This document shows, piece by piece, positions 1 to 11,234 of a stretch of DNA of 13,710 bases; positions within the stretch are counted from its first letter, which is position 1, and each line of letters begins with the position of its first letter. Made by a program: the position numbers and the translations under genes. The notes beneath the pieces were generated by a model. It was not told where the DNA came from and searched no databases. It worked only from the letters and a program-made list of their open reading frames with translations. Origin of the DNA: Monoraphidium neglectum (Eukaryota; Chlorophyta; Chlorophyceae; Sphaeropleales; Selenastraceae); NCBI RefSeq assembly GCF_000611645.1, contig NW_014012464.1, positions 3,575-17,284 of the forward strand, written 5' to 3'.

Positions 1-107
1 CTGCCGGCCCCCGCGCCACCCGCCAGCCGCCAGGACGCCCCCGCCGCCGCGGCGCCGCCCCTCTACCCCTCCACCACTCAACGCTGTGCTCGCGCCCACG
101 CGCTCAC
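1..107 (-). other. RNase J intron 2
   Basis: On the minus strand this stretch begins with the donor GTGAGC, directly after the RNase J exon 2, and its last bases at the window edge read GCCGGCAG, a good acceptor. The intron would then be 107 bases and exon 3 would begin immediately outside the window. A later acceptor outside the window cannot be excluded. Confidence 0.6.
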
Positions 108-576
108 TCCGGGAACATGAGGCCGGCGTCCACGAGAATGTAGCGGTCCCGCACGCCCACCAGCATGCAATTCATGCCGATCTCGCCCAGCCCGCCGACG
201 GGCAGCACGCGCAGCGGCGGCCCTTCGCCGCCCGGCGGCCCAGGGAACGGGCGGCCGGCGACGCGGTCGAGCACCGAGCCCAGGTGGGAGGTGCCGTCGC
301 TGGATTTGTGCCAGCGCTTGATGCTCCATGCGAGAGGGTCGTTGGCCTCCTCGGCCTGTGCCGCGCCTGCACCATTGAAATGAAAAAGGTCGAGATCACT
401 TTTGCCGCTGCACGGGCCCGCATGAGGCAATATATATAATATAAAGCATTCTCACCTGCATCTGCCACAACCCTCACAATCCGGGACACCCGTCCTCGGC
501 TCCTGCCGCTGCAACCAAGCAAAGACTGGGGCCGAGGTGCCCTGGCGCGCTGCCAGAGCGAGCGGGTTGGCTGCAT
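108..576 (-). CDS. RNJ: Plastid ribonuclease J, N-terminal part (exons 1-2)
   Basis: RNase J is a metallo-beta-lactamase/beta-CASP ribonuclease that trims RNA from the 5' end and also cuts internally; in plants and algae it works in the chloroplast. Exon 1 is 456-576 and exon 2 is 108-366, joined through a split Gly codon. The next donor (107-106) leaves GA, so residue 127 is Asp or Glu; the family has Asp there. Residues 93-126 carry the family start: [15 protein letters not shown], then [11 protein letters not shown]. The catalytic HxHxDH motif lies beyond the window. The first 40 residues have nine Arg, several Ser and Ala and no acid before residue 39, ending VRVVADA, which fits a chloroplast transit peptide and supports the ATG at 576. 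In-frame ATGs at 627 and 684 are possible but less likely starts. The gene is cut by the window edge, not broken. Confidence 0.88.
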
Positions 577-1047
577 GGCTACTAAATTAACGTAAGAGTG
601 CAATGGGCGTGCTGCATAGCGCAGATACATGCGACGCGGCGGAAGCGCGACGGCCGCACACATGAGGTGGCGTGGTGGTGGCACGCCTGGCGCAGCTCGC
701 CTCCCGGCCAGCTCTACGTCAACTTATCCAATAACAGCTGTGGTGTTACACAAAATCAGCTCAGTCAATGTACAAAAGGAACACCTAGCCGAAAGGGGCG
801 GCGCAAAGCGGGGCGAAAGTCGCGCCGTGTGTGCTGAGCGCCGAGAACGCCTGGGGCTCAGAAGAAGCCTGTATGTGGGTCATCATGGCATGGCATGCGT
901 GTCAAAACGCGCAGCAGCAGCCGCCGCCTAGTCAACGCCCCACATATGACGGGGCGCGGAGCAGGGCGGCAGGTCTTCCGCGCTCAAACGAGTCAACGTG
1001 ATCAGTAGGCAGCCGGGGCAGCCGGCCTGGAAGTGTCATCAAATCCT
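577..1047. other. Intergenic: H3 3' UTR and RNase J promoter region
   Basis: This stretch lies between the H3 stop codon (right) and the RNase J start (left), both genes reading leftward. It should hold the H3 3' untranslated region and the RNase J promoter and 5' leader. I see no TATA box. A TGTAA motif on the minus strand at 746-750 is the best candidate for the H3 polyadenylation signal. The open frames here show no family resemblance and I do not call them. Confidence 0.6.
746..750 (-). terminator. Candidate TGTAA polyadenylation signal of H3
   Basis: The minus strand reads GTGTAACACC here. TGTAA is the usual green-algal polyadenylation signal and normally lies 10-20 bases before the cleavage site. 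It lies about 300 bases after the H3 stop, which would be a long but possible 3' untranslated region. The motif is short, so a chance match is possible. Confidence 0.35.
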
Positions 1048-2061
<1,014 letters not shown>

Positions 2062-3293
2062 AGTTTGCAGCGGAGATCGAAATGTCCTTGGCCAGGTGTG
2101 GGAGGCTGGCAAAGCTCAAAGGGTAGAATTGTAATGTGTGAAGTAAAAGTATGAAATACCGTACGAAACGAGATGCGCGCTCGCACCAATAATTTGCCGT
2201 GACTCAGGTACCGACGCCCGCCTGCCGCCTCCTGGCAGTGCTGCCGCACTCATGCACACGCGGCGCCCTCAAGTCCCATCATCAACCTGGTCATGCGTCA
2301 CGTCACAAAGCCGTGGCACGCGGCGTGCGTTGCGCGGGCGGTTGAACCAGCGGCAGTTTCCCACCAGTGCCGTGTTTGTCCTCTGTAGAGAGGCGACGGC
2401 GCACCTCGCAACCACAACTGGCGCTGCAACGCAATGTCATGAGGCCGCGCCTGGCTACGCATGAGCGGCAGTGCGCAAAGAAGGCCTGCTGGGAATGAGA
2501 TGCACACACGCGATCAGTCATCAAGGCGAATAGTACGCATCCATGCGAGCGAGTGGCAGAGCGGACGTGGAGCGAGCCCGCCTGGCAGCCATCAGCAATC
2601 AGTTCCAGGCAAAGCGGAGCGCCCCGAGGCGGGCCAGGCATGTTGAGGAGGCGTGCGCGGCACAGCTGTTGGGACGCACAAGGTGGGGCCGGCACGCGGC
2701 AGGGTGCTGCGTTGCGGCCAGCCCGGCCGTCACGAGCAGCAGCGCCGCCGCGCCCGCTGCAAGCAGCGCCTCTGCGCCTGCTGCAGGCATGCCCTAGGCG
2801 CCCGCCGCACCCAGCGCACCGGCCCCGAATGCAAGAAGTTGGGCCACAGACGAGCGCTGAGGTGTCAGCAGCCTGCGCCACGTCGTTCCCTGGCACGCAC
2901 CCCCCCGCAATGGGCCCCTGCCAAGTCACACCCACCCTGCTGCATCGCCCCGCGCGCGCCCCGCTCGATAGGGGTGCTAGGGGCAGTGCCCCCGTCGCGC
3001 TGCGCTGCCTGGGCCCAAGGCTGCATATTTCAGGGCGCTTCAGTTTGATGCCTGCATTCACTACAATCGTTAATGCCCGCTTCAACACCAAGATTGTCTG
3101 CCGCACGTGTGCCACCCCGCCAACATTGCCCGCACGCGTTGCGCCCGTGTCCCCCTGGGCTGCCCTGGATGCCGCAACGGCGCCGATGCAGCGCGGCGGC
3201 AACCAGCCAGCAGGCAGCCACGACCCCCCCTTGGACGGCTCATGGCATTCGACTGAAACCACCTGGGTCCCATGCCTCTTCCATGCGTTTGAT
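2062..3293. other. Intergenic: H3 promoter side and uncharacterised GC-rich sequence
   Basis: This region lies between the H3 start and the end of the UFL1 transcript, both reading leftward, so the part next to 2062 should be the H3 leader and promoter. A CCAAT pentamer on the plus strand at 2186-2190 (ATTGG on the transcribed side) lies about 125 bases before the H3 start and is a plausible promoter element. I see no TATA box. Long open frames on both strands between 2300 and 3390 overlap each other and have the Arg, Ala and Pro-rich make-up expected from GC bias; none resembles a family I know. I find no tRNA, terminal repeats or transposase motif. Confidence 0.5.
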
Positions 3294-3298
3294 TTACA
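3294..3298 (-). terminator. TGTAA polyadenylation signal of UFL1
   Basis: The minus strand reads GCTGTGTAAATC here, 42 bases after the UFL1 stop codon. The motif and the spacing match green-algal polyadenylation signals, predicting a 3' untranslated region of about 60 bases and cleavage near 3275-3285. Confidence 0.65.
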
Positions 3299-3339
3299 CA
3301 GCTTCCGGCCGGCCAACGCCGCCGTCCCATGGCCCCCGC

Positions 3340-6300
3340 TCACTCCGCCTCGCCGCCGCCGCCGCCGCCGGCGCCGGCCAGCGCCTTGAGCGCAGGCAGC
3401 GCCGCCGCCAGCCGCTCCGCGGGCCCCGGGCTACCATCCCCCTCCCCGCCGCCGCCGCCGCCGCCCTGCTGCTTCAACAATTCCACCACGCCGTCCAAGA
3501 AGCCCTGCGCCACTGCAAAGCCGTCCTCTGGCAGCAGCGGCTTGAGCCGCAGCAGCACGGGGCCCATCGCGCGACCGGGCACCGACAGCAGGCGGCCGGT
3601 GGCCTTGAGGTGCAGCAGCGGGAGCGCCAGCGCGAGCGCGGCCTGGGGCGGTCGTAGGGGTTGATTTGAGTTGGACAAGAGCAGGGTTTAAGTCAACAGG
3701 GGAGAAGAAGATGTTGAGGGTTTAGCCCACAGCCCGCCTGGCCGACCAGCAGCGCTGTTCACCCCAGCAGTTTTGAGGGAGGGGGGCATGTGCCAACAGG
3801 TGCGGGCCAGCGAGCACTGCAGAGCGTCATCCTGCCGAAGCTCGACCGGCCGCCAGCGTCATCGCCATCCAGAGCATCGGCCGAGGTCGTTTCACACTAG
3901 ACCAGATTGAACCAAATCAGATCAGATCACTCACCGCAGGGTCCTCCTCATCCGACAGCAGCGCCAGCAGCCGCGCCTTGGCCGCCGCCGCAGCCGCCTT
4001 CTCACTCTTCTTGTCCAGCCGCCGCAGCCGCAGGCCGCACTCCGACGCGGCGGCCTCGAGAGCCGACTCCACCTCCTGAGGCGAGCAAATCGGGGGTGAT
4101 GGCCGTTGCCGAGGTGCAGGGCTGCACACAAAGGGCCGGGGCCGCTTGCCCTGCTGGCCTTTGCGCACGAAAGGCAAGCACTCGCTTCCGCGCCGCCGCA
4201 CGCACAACACACGCACGTGCCGGCATGGCGGATGGCGCGCTCGCGGCACAGGTTGGGCGCGCCGCGTCCGCCCCGTGCTGCGCCCCGCACCTGCGTCCCG
4301 CCGGCCGCCAGCGCCTCCACCGCCTTGCCCACCGGCCCCGACACGTCGGCGCTCAGACCCTTCACGAGCTTCGCCCGCTCCGCCGCCGAGTACGCGACGG
4401 CGCCGCCCCCGCCCTCCGCGCCGCCCGCCGCCGGCGCGGCCGCGGCCGCGTCGTCGCCGTCCCCAAACTCGAGCTGGCACCAGCGGAGCAGCGCGTCGAC
4501 GCACTCTGCGCCGGTGGTGCGCGCGGCGTGGCGCGCGAGCAGCGACTGCAGCTGCTCGTCGTCCTGCGGAGGTGTCGGTTGGTGCCAGATGTACCAAATT
4601 TCAGGTTTGGGGGAGAAAACACGGCTTGGGCGGTGTCGTTTGTGATGCTATGCTGCCACAGCATGAGCTGCGGCTGTCTTGCAGTCATGCATGAGGAGAC
4701 TGGCGGTTGCCAGATTAGGCTGAGGGATCAGCGGGTTGTGGATGCAATCAATTGGGAGGGTTGGGACTGCTGCCCGGGGGTGATGCCTGGAGTCAGGTCC
4801 GTGGAAGGAGCCCCTCACGCATGGCGGCGCCGCCGCGCGGCGCTGTCACACGCACATTTGGCAGCGGCACACGCGCGGCAGCGGCGGCGGCGGCTACGGG
4901 GCAGCTGCAAGCGGATCGTTTGGCACTGCGGGCAGCCGACCCAGGCGCGCATCGTGCTGGGGCCGGCCCGAGTTGTTCCCAGGGGGTGCGGCGAAACACG
5001 TCACATTTAAACGACACACCCAGCCGTCCAGCCGGCTGAAACCCACCGCCAGGCCCTCGCAGCCGTGAGCGTAGAGCTGCAGCCGCACGTGCGCCTCCTC
5101 CAGCGCCCTGGACGCCGCGTCGCGCGCCTTGCGGCGAGCGTCGGCGCCGGCGGTGAAGGCGGCGGCGAGCGCGGCTTGGTAGGCCGCGACGGCGAAGGGG
5201 TGCAGGAGCTCGGCGATTGCCGTTGGGAGGTCTGGGTCGCTGCCTGGGCAGGTTGCAGGTTGAAAATGGGCGCATGTATGAGCTGTGGTGTGTGTTATTG
5301 TGTTTGTTGTGTGCATCTGTGTATGTCGTGTGAAATAGTGAAAGTGTGAGTGTATGTCTCATGTGCATGTGCACTTGGAGCACCACACGGGGCGCATGCC
5401 CGCGCGTTCCGCGCAACAGGCAACATGCTGAGAAAGCATGGCGCCGCTGCCGCCCCCGCCGCAGGGGAGGGCCCCGCCCTTGCAGCGCCCTGCCAGGCTG
5501 ACGCTCACCTGCGCCCTCCATATCCGGATGCATCTCCAAAACAGCATCCGCCAGCCGCTGCACCGACAGCGCCCCGTCGCCGCCCTCCTCCGCCGCCGCC
5601 CCGCCGCCGCCCTTGCCCCCGCCGCCGCCGCCCTTGCCGCCGCCGCCGCCCTTGGCCGCGCCGCCGCCGCCGCCCTTGGCCTTGGCGCCACCGCCGCCCT
5701 TGCCGCCCTTCTTCCCACCCTTCTTCCCACCGCGGCCCCAATCCTCGTCATCGTCGCTGCCAACCGCCGCCGCCGCCTGCTTCTTGCCGCCGCCGCCAGC
5801 CCCGCCGTCGCTCTTGCCGCCGCCGCCGCCGCCGCCGCCCGCGCGCCGCTCCTTGATCGCCTTCTCGGCAGCTTCCTTTGCGGCCTCCTCCAGCTTCCCC
5901 CGGGCCGCCTCCAGCAGCTGCCCGGCCACCACGCAGCTCCCCGCAAGCACCTCCAGCCGCCGGAACTTCGCCCGCTCGCCTTCCGACGCACCTTTCCCGC
6001 CCTTTGCGCGCTCCTTTTCGGGCGACGCCCCCGCCGCCGCGACGGCGTGGCAGCGGCGCAGCAGCAGCAGTATATCGGCGGACGCGAGCGCGGGCGGCAG
6101 CAGGGCCGCCGCGTCCAGCCAGCCGGCGGCGGAGGCGGCCTCATCCACACCTCCCTCCAGCTGGGCCAGGAGCGACGGCGAGACGAAGGCTGCGCGGACG
6201 AGGAGACGGGCCGGGCGGGGGCGCCGGCGCCACAGGTCGGCATGCTTACGGTAATCAGGGGGGAGCGCCTTGGCGGCAAGAGGGGACCAACCTGCCACTG

Positions 6301-7972
6301 GCCGCCCCAGGCGCCTCGTCCCGCGCGCTCCCGCGCCCGCGCGGCAGGCGGCCACCACTCGGGGCCGCCTGGCACAGCCGGACGCGCCGTTTTCTCTCCC
6401 CGCCGCGGGGACGCCGCACCTGTTTCCAAGGGGATGCCCTCCGGGAACGCCGCCTGCAGGTACGCCCTGTCGTTGGCCACCCCCATCCGCCGCGCTGTGT
6501 CGTACGCCACCCAGCCGTTCTGGCTGTAGAACCCCTTCACCGCCGCCGCCTGCGCGCCCGAGTACACGGCCGGCGTCCACACGCCGCCCTGCACGCCGCC
6601 CTTCAGCGCCCCCAGCACCGCGCCCTCAGAAACCAGCTCCTCCACAAGTCCCGCCGCCACGCCGCCGCCGCCGCCGCCGGCGAGGCCGTCGGCGGGGCCG
6701 AGGTCCTTGAGTATCCCCGCCAGCCCCGCGGGCGCGGCGGCGCCGCGCAGCGCGCCGCGCAGGCGGGCCTTCAGGTTTCGCACGTAGGCGGGCGTGTACA
6801 AGAGGGAGCCCTCGAGGCGGCCGCGGATGGCGCCGCCGGCGCCGGCGCGGGCCTTGACGGTGGAGAGCAGCAGCTCGCTGCTGAGGGAGTAGGACACTGC
6901 CAGGTCAGCGAGGCTCAGCACGCCCGATTCCTGCCAGATTGGGGGGTTGGGTTTGTCACCGTGGCGGGTGCGGTACGGTGGTGAGTGGCCGCGGCTGGGC
7001 GCGGCAGGAGGAGGGGGGAGCCGAGGCCCCGCGCCGGCGCCGCGTCGCGAGCTCCAGCAGCGGCCTGCTGCCGCCCAGCCGCCGTGCAGACCCCCGCAGG
7101 CCGCTGCGCCTCTGCTGCTGACACACGCGCCCAACTGCCACCGCCCCCCATTTCCTGGCTGCCAACCCCAGCTGCCAACAGCTCCCTCCTGATCCACTTA
7201 TGCAACCGTCGGCAGCGTCACCGCCTGTACAACCCCCCACTGCTCAGCTCGCCGGGCCCACTCTACACCCGGCTCCCGCCCAGCTTCCCTCAGCTGCCGC
7301 TCGGCTTCTGCACAGCTTCTCCTCACCTGCAGCAGGTCGTCCACCTCAGCAGCCAGAAGGTCAAAGTACTGGCTGGTGATGAGCTCCCCTGCCGCCTCTA
7401 TGACTGTGCCGCCAGACTCGGACACAATGAGGGCGGCCTGCCGGTACGCGAGACGCGCGGGCCGCGGCAACGGGGGACGTTGAGCGGGGACGGCTTTGGC
7501 GGCGGGGGGACGGCGCAGCGGGGGAACGAACGCGCCCGCCGGCGTGCATCCGGCCGCCGACCCAACCGGTCGAGGCGTCAATGCACGGGTTCGGACGTGC
7601 CCTGATGCAGAGACCTCGCTCTGAGTCGCAGTGTGCAATGTACAGATGGAGAGAATCACTTGTGGAAGAACCCCCTACCTGCTTCTCGCAGTGGGTGAGG
7701 TCAACGCCGACGAGGGCAGGCAGCTCAGCCAACTCGAGCCGCCCGCCCGCCGCCGCGAGCGCCGCCTTGACGTCCGCCTTCAGTCGGTCCGTTGTAATGT
7801 ATTCTTTGCCGTTTATGGTGTGCAGCAGGTCGTCCCCGATGAGGCCGAGCTGCTTCAATTTTATGACGAGTTCCACCACATTCCTGTCGCTGAGCTTGAC
7901 GCTCGCCTTGGCCTGCTGCGTCGCCTGCAGCTGCGCGAGCAGGTCCCCCAGGTCGCCGCCGAGGGCGTCCAT
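3340..7972 (-). CDS. UFL1: E3 UFM1-protein ligase 1 homologue, complete, eight exons
   Basis: UFL1 is the scaffold E3 that, with DDRGK1 and CDK5RAP3 at the ER, moves UFM1 from UFC1 to targets such as ribosomal protein uL24; it has no catalytic cysteine. Exons: 7679-7972, 7327-7437, 6420-6930, 6189-5509, 5243-5047, 4563-4291, 4075-3935 and 3642-3340 with TGA. All junctions keep frame and give 836 residues; the human protein is about 794. Residues 1-98 hold the first winged-helix region with GKEYITT (55-61) and THCEKQA (94-99, joined across an intron), both close to plant and human UFL1. Residues 178-185 (LLYTPAYV), 253-259 (WTPAVYS) and 269-276 (FYSQNGWV) match the following winged-helix repeats. 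Residues 422-505 are a Gly/Lys/Ala-rich linker. Residues 534-790 are the helical C-terminal domain, with DLPTAIAELL, then ADDEQLQSLLARH, then LDKK. The start at 7972 fits the family; an upstream in-frame ATG at 8071 would add 33 low-complexity residues. Confidence 0.93.
5591..5842 (-). repeat. Gly/Lys/Ala low-complexity tract within UFL1
   Basis: This codes UFL1 residues 422-505. It is made of GGC, GCC and AAG codon runs giving blocks of Gly broken by KK, AK and one acidic patch SDDDED at 450-455. It replaces the shorter Lys-rich and acidic disordered linker found at this point in animal UFL1. It has no stop or frame change, and family sequence resumes straight after it. Confidence 0.85.
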
Positions 7973-8379
7973 TGCAGCCGGCGCCGCCGCCGTGGGGATC
8001 GGGGCGGCCTGCGAGCAGGCGCGAGGGGCGGGGTTGGGCAGCGGACAGCGGCACGAGCGCGCGCTGCTCATGCTGGAAGGCCCGCTTCGGGCGCGCCGGC
8101 GATCGACGCCAGGGTGCCGTTGGAGGATTGATGTGGCTCGCTCACCTCCGACGGGCTGTGTCTACGCCCAAAGCAGGCGCTCTCTGTGCGGTTTATCCAG
8201 TGTACCGTATGATCTGCGCCCTTCGGGCAGCTACAACGTATGCATTGACTCAAACAGAATACAGAGCAATCTGTTTAACAACGCTGCTGGTGTGATTACG
8301 GAACCACACCGCAAGTACCGTACACGGAAGCTGGCAGCACTGCCACTTGGCGTGCCGAATACACCACCGGGTGGCACCC
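7973..8379. other. Intergenic: UFL1 leader and promoter region
   Basis: This GC-rich stretch lies upstream of the UFL1 start. On the minus strand a donor-like GGAG/GTGAGCGAG lies near 8130-8145 and a pyrimidine-rich acceptor-like CTGCTCGCAG near 8010-8020, so a 5' leader intron is possible. From about 8200 the base composition becomes more AT-rich. I see no TATA box and no gene. Confidence 0.4.
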
Positions 8380-8715
8380 TCCCTCCTCTCACCCCTGCTC
8401 TCCCCTCCCCCGCCGCCAAGGCCCGGGGCACCTCGCCGGGCCCGCCGCCGCCACAGATATTACAGCATCTCGCCCCTACGAGCTGCACACCTGCGCCAAG
8501 CGGCAGCCCTTTTTGCCCCAGCCCAGCCGCATGGCCCCCGGCCTCAACCCGCGTCAGCAGCGGCGCAGCGGCAGCAGCCGTGGTCTACCTGCACATGCTA
8601 GCAGTCTTTGACTGCGGCGTGAGTCAGCGCGTCACGCGGCTCCCCCCCTCTTGGCTAATGCAGCAGGCGGCATCGACCTCATCACCCTCACCCCTGACCA
8701 CGCCTGACCCGGGGC
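8380..8715 (+). pseudogene. Degenerate copy of gene X leader, exon 1 and start of intron 1
   Basis: This stretch resembles 12290-12605 in the same orientation. The exon-equivalent at 8580-8618 matches gene X exon 1 at 30 of 39 bases and is followed by an identical GTGAGTCA donor. The upstream parts share a C-rich tract and a CAGATAT or CAGATAATAT element, and the downstream parts share CCTCACCCCT. The start ATG is GTG here, and the last two codons differ (Cys-Gly instead of Arg-Glu). No copies of gene X exons 2 or 3 follow; the 3' end of gene 4 begins instead at 8888. It is therefore a truncated relic, or possibly a captured regulatory fragment. Confidence 0.7.
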
Positions 8716-8887
8716 ATGCAGGTGGGGGCCCCGACCAGACATCCTGGCCTGGGGATGTTGATAACCGCATGCTGCAGGGGGACAGCTAGCTAGAACCAAT
8801 GTGCTAGCACAGATACTGGTGCCTGGTAACACGTTCACGCGCGTATGGAGGAGGTGGCAAAGTAAGCAGTGCAGCATACCGTCAAAT

Positions 8888-11171
8888 TTATTGCAAAGCA
8901 TCAACCTGGTCAGAGAAGTCCACAGCCTCCGGCAGCTCACCGGTCGCCTCCAGCAGCTGCTTGCTGGGGAACCAGTCGCTCAACTCGTGCAAGGCATCGT
9001 CACCACAATCGGCACCATCACTAAACGCAGGAGCACGCCCTTGCAGTGGAGGCTCCCACAGCTTGACGCGCTCAGGGTGATGCAGCTGGTCCGGGATTTC
9101 GGGTGGTGCGTCTGCATTGGTGAGGGCCGAGGGCAGGTCTGACAGGGCATCCTTCAGGAAGTCGTAGAATGCGCCCATGCCATGCAGGACGCGCTCCACC
9201 ACAACTTGCTGGCCGTTCCTGTCGCACAGCTTGTAGTAAGCAAACCCGCCGCGCTGCATGTCCGTTACCAGCTGCATGAATGGGAAGTTGCTGCTGAGGC
9301 CGAACACGATAAACTCAGCTTCACCCTGCCGGCGGCCGGCCTGGGTGAGGTTCTTCTTGAGATCTATGCCGATCACACAGCCAGTGACAGGCATGAACCC
9401 CCAGCGCCTGCAAGGGTGAAGCGGACAGGCCACCGCATCGTGAAATAATAATGGAAAGGAAGAAATATGGCAGATGACATTGACAGGTGGGTTCGCAATG
9501 TCTCTCACACACGCTGTTTCAGGACTTTCGTGTGCTGGTCACCCTCCGTGCACAGTATACTTCACTGTATGCACTCCCGGCCACGCTGCACCATCACAGC
9601 TTAAGAAGCGCAGCGACGACGGCAACCGCGCTTGAACCGACTCACTTGGCAACAAGCAGCTCATCAGCCTTCGACGTCAAACGGTGACCAAGGCCATAAA
9701 GCAAAATGTCCGCCTTGACTTGCTCCTTCCACGTCAGCTTGTTGAACAGGCTGCTGCCCAGGTTGTCGCGCAAGGCTGCCACGTACATTTCCCGCTGAGT
9801 GGGCTCTGGTGCGTTGTCCCTGTCCGCGACGCAAGCAAGCCGCCTGTCAAGAGGCAACACAGCTCAACACCTGCAGGTGCAGCAACCAGGGCCCCTTCTT
9901 GACTTGCAAGCAGGCCAACTAGGCAGGAAACACAACACCACCACACGGCGGAGGATGGCTGCCTTGGATGCTCACCAACCATAGTCAGCACCACCAGCCT
10001 CGCCGTGCAGCACAAGAGCTGGGTCCGTCTGATCGAAGGGCGTCGCGACAATCCGCAACAGCTGCCGGGCCAAGGAGAGCTGAATGGCACTGATCTCGGA
10101 AGCAACTTTCGAGGGGCTGCTGTTGACCGACCTGACTTCATCCGCCAGCCGCTGCGTCGCATCTGAAGGAGCGAATGAGCAAGGGGAACAAACCAAGGTA
10201 CGATTGTACTGGTGTGCGGCATGCTGCACCACTGGTGCTTAAATAAATTGCCCTGATGCCTCATGTAAGCACGGTCACTGCTGGGCGCACCTGCAAGCGG
10301 CTGGAGCGATTGTGCTGTGAGAGGGGACGGGCAGCAATGAAGAGCAGCAGGTGTGCAGGCGGCGTCAGCATGGACGGTCAGGTGTGGAAGAGAACCAGGC
10401 ACAAAACACGACCTGCAAAATGTGCCCACAGCTGCGGGGCGCACGGCATGATCTGTGCGTGCTTGCAAGGTGCAACTGGGTTTGAGACGAAGTCGGCGCT
10501 TCCAACAAGACGAGCAGCATTCAATGCGGCCAAGCCCGAGCCGCAGCCAAAAAGCACTGTGGTTGTAAGATGCATGCAAAGCGCGCCTGACGCTCCCCCG
10601 CCTGTGCCTGGACAGCAGCGAAGAACAGAACGGTGGGCGGCAAAAGACGTCGCATGGGCACGGCGGCGACAAAAGCCAGGTAGTGGGGTGCGACATGTGC
10701 GCAGGGCAGGGGGGGAGGGGGGGGACCACACAAGTAGTGTTGTGATGGGCTTTGTGTGACGAGCACGAGGCAGGTTGGGCACAGCTGCATTGCATGTGAT
10801 GTGAGTCCAAACCACTGCAGCACACGCCTGCAGCATGCTGCGCAGCTGGCAGCGCTGCAGACAGGTGGCTACTCCCCGCCTCCGGCATCATCTGGAAGCC
10901 AGTGCCAAGATAGAAAGATCAAACTCCCCCGACCAAGTGCCGGTGGCCACGTGCTGAGCGCAAGCCCCACATAGTGGCATTTGATGCAGGGCATGAGGCA
11001 ACGCATGCCCGGTTCGACCTCTGCAGCTGGTGCTGCAAAACCTTGCGTTGCTCAAACGGTACTGCAAAACATGTGGTATGCAGAAGGATCATCCATAACT
11101 CAGCGGCGGAGTTTGAGGCTAAGCATGTCATGTGCAAGGTTCAATGCCATTTGTGTAGCCCACTCGCACCT

Positions 11172-11234
<63 letters not shown>

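Noticed and set aside
2540..2620. Possible tRNA (GTGGCAGAGCGG resembles a D-arm)
   Set aside because: No matching acceptor stem and no B-box (GGTTCGANNCC) at the right distance.
2303..3389. Long overlapping open frames on both strands (346 codons minus, 278 codons plus)
   Set aside because: They overlap in antisense, show Ala, Arg and Pro-rich composition typical of GC-rich shadow frames, run into the last UFL1 exon, and contain no motif I recognise.
4793..6580. 595-codon minus-strand open frame taken as one gene
   Set aside because: It covers UFL1 exon 4 in the correct frame but reads through the introns on both sides into other frames; family similarity is confined to the spliced exons.
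7581..8789. 402-codon plus-strand open frame
   Set aside because: Its first part is antisense to UFL1 exon 1 and the rest covers the gene X relic; no nearby ATG or splice signal gives a coherent protein.
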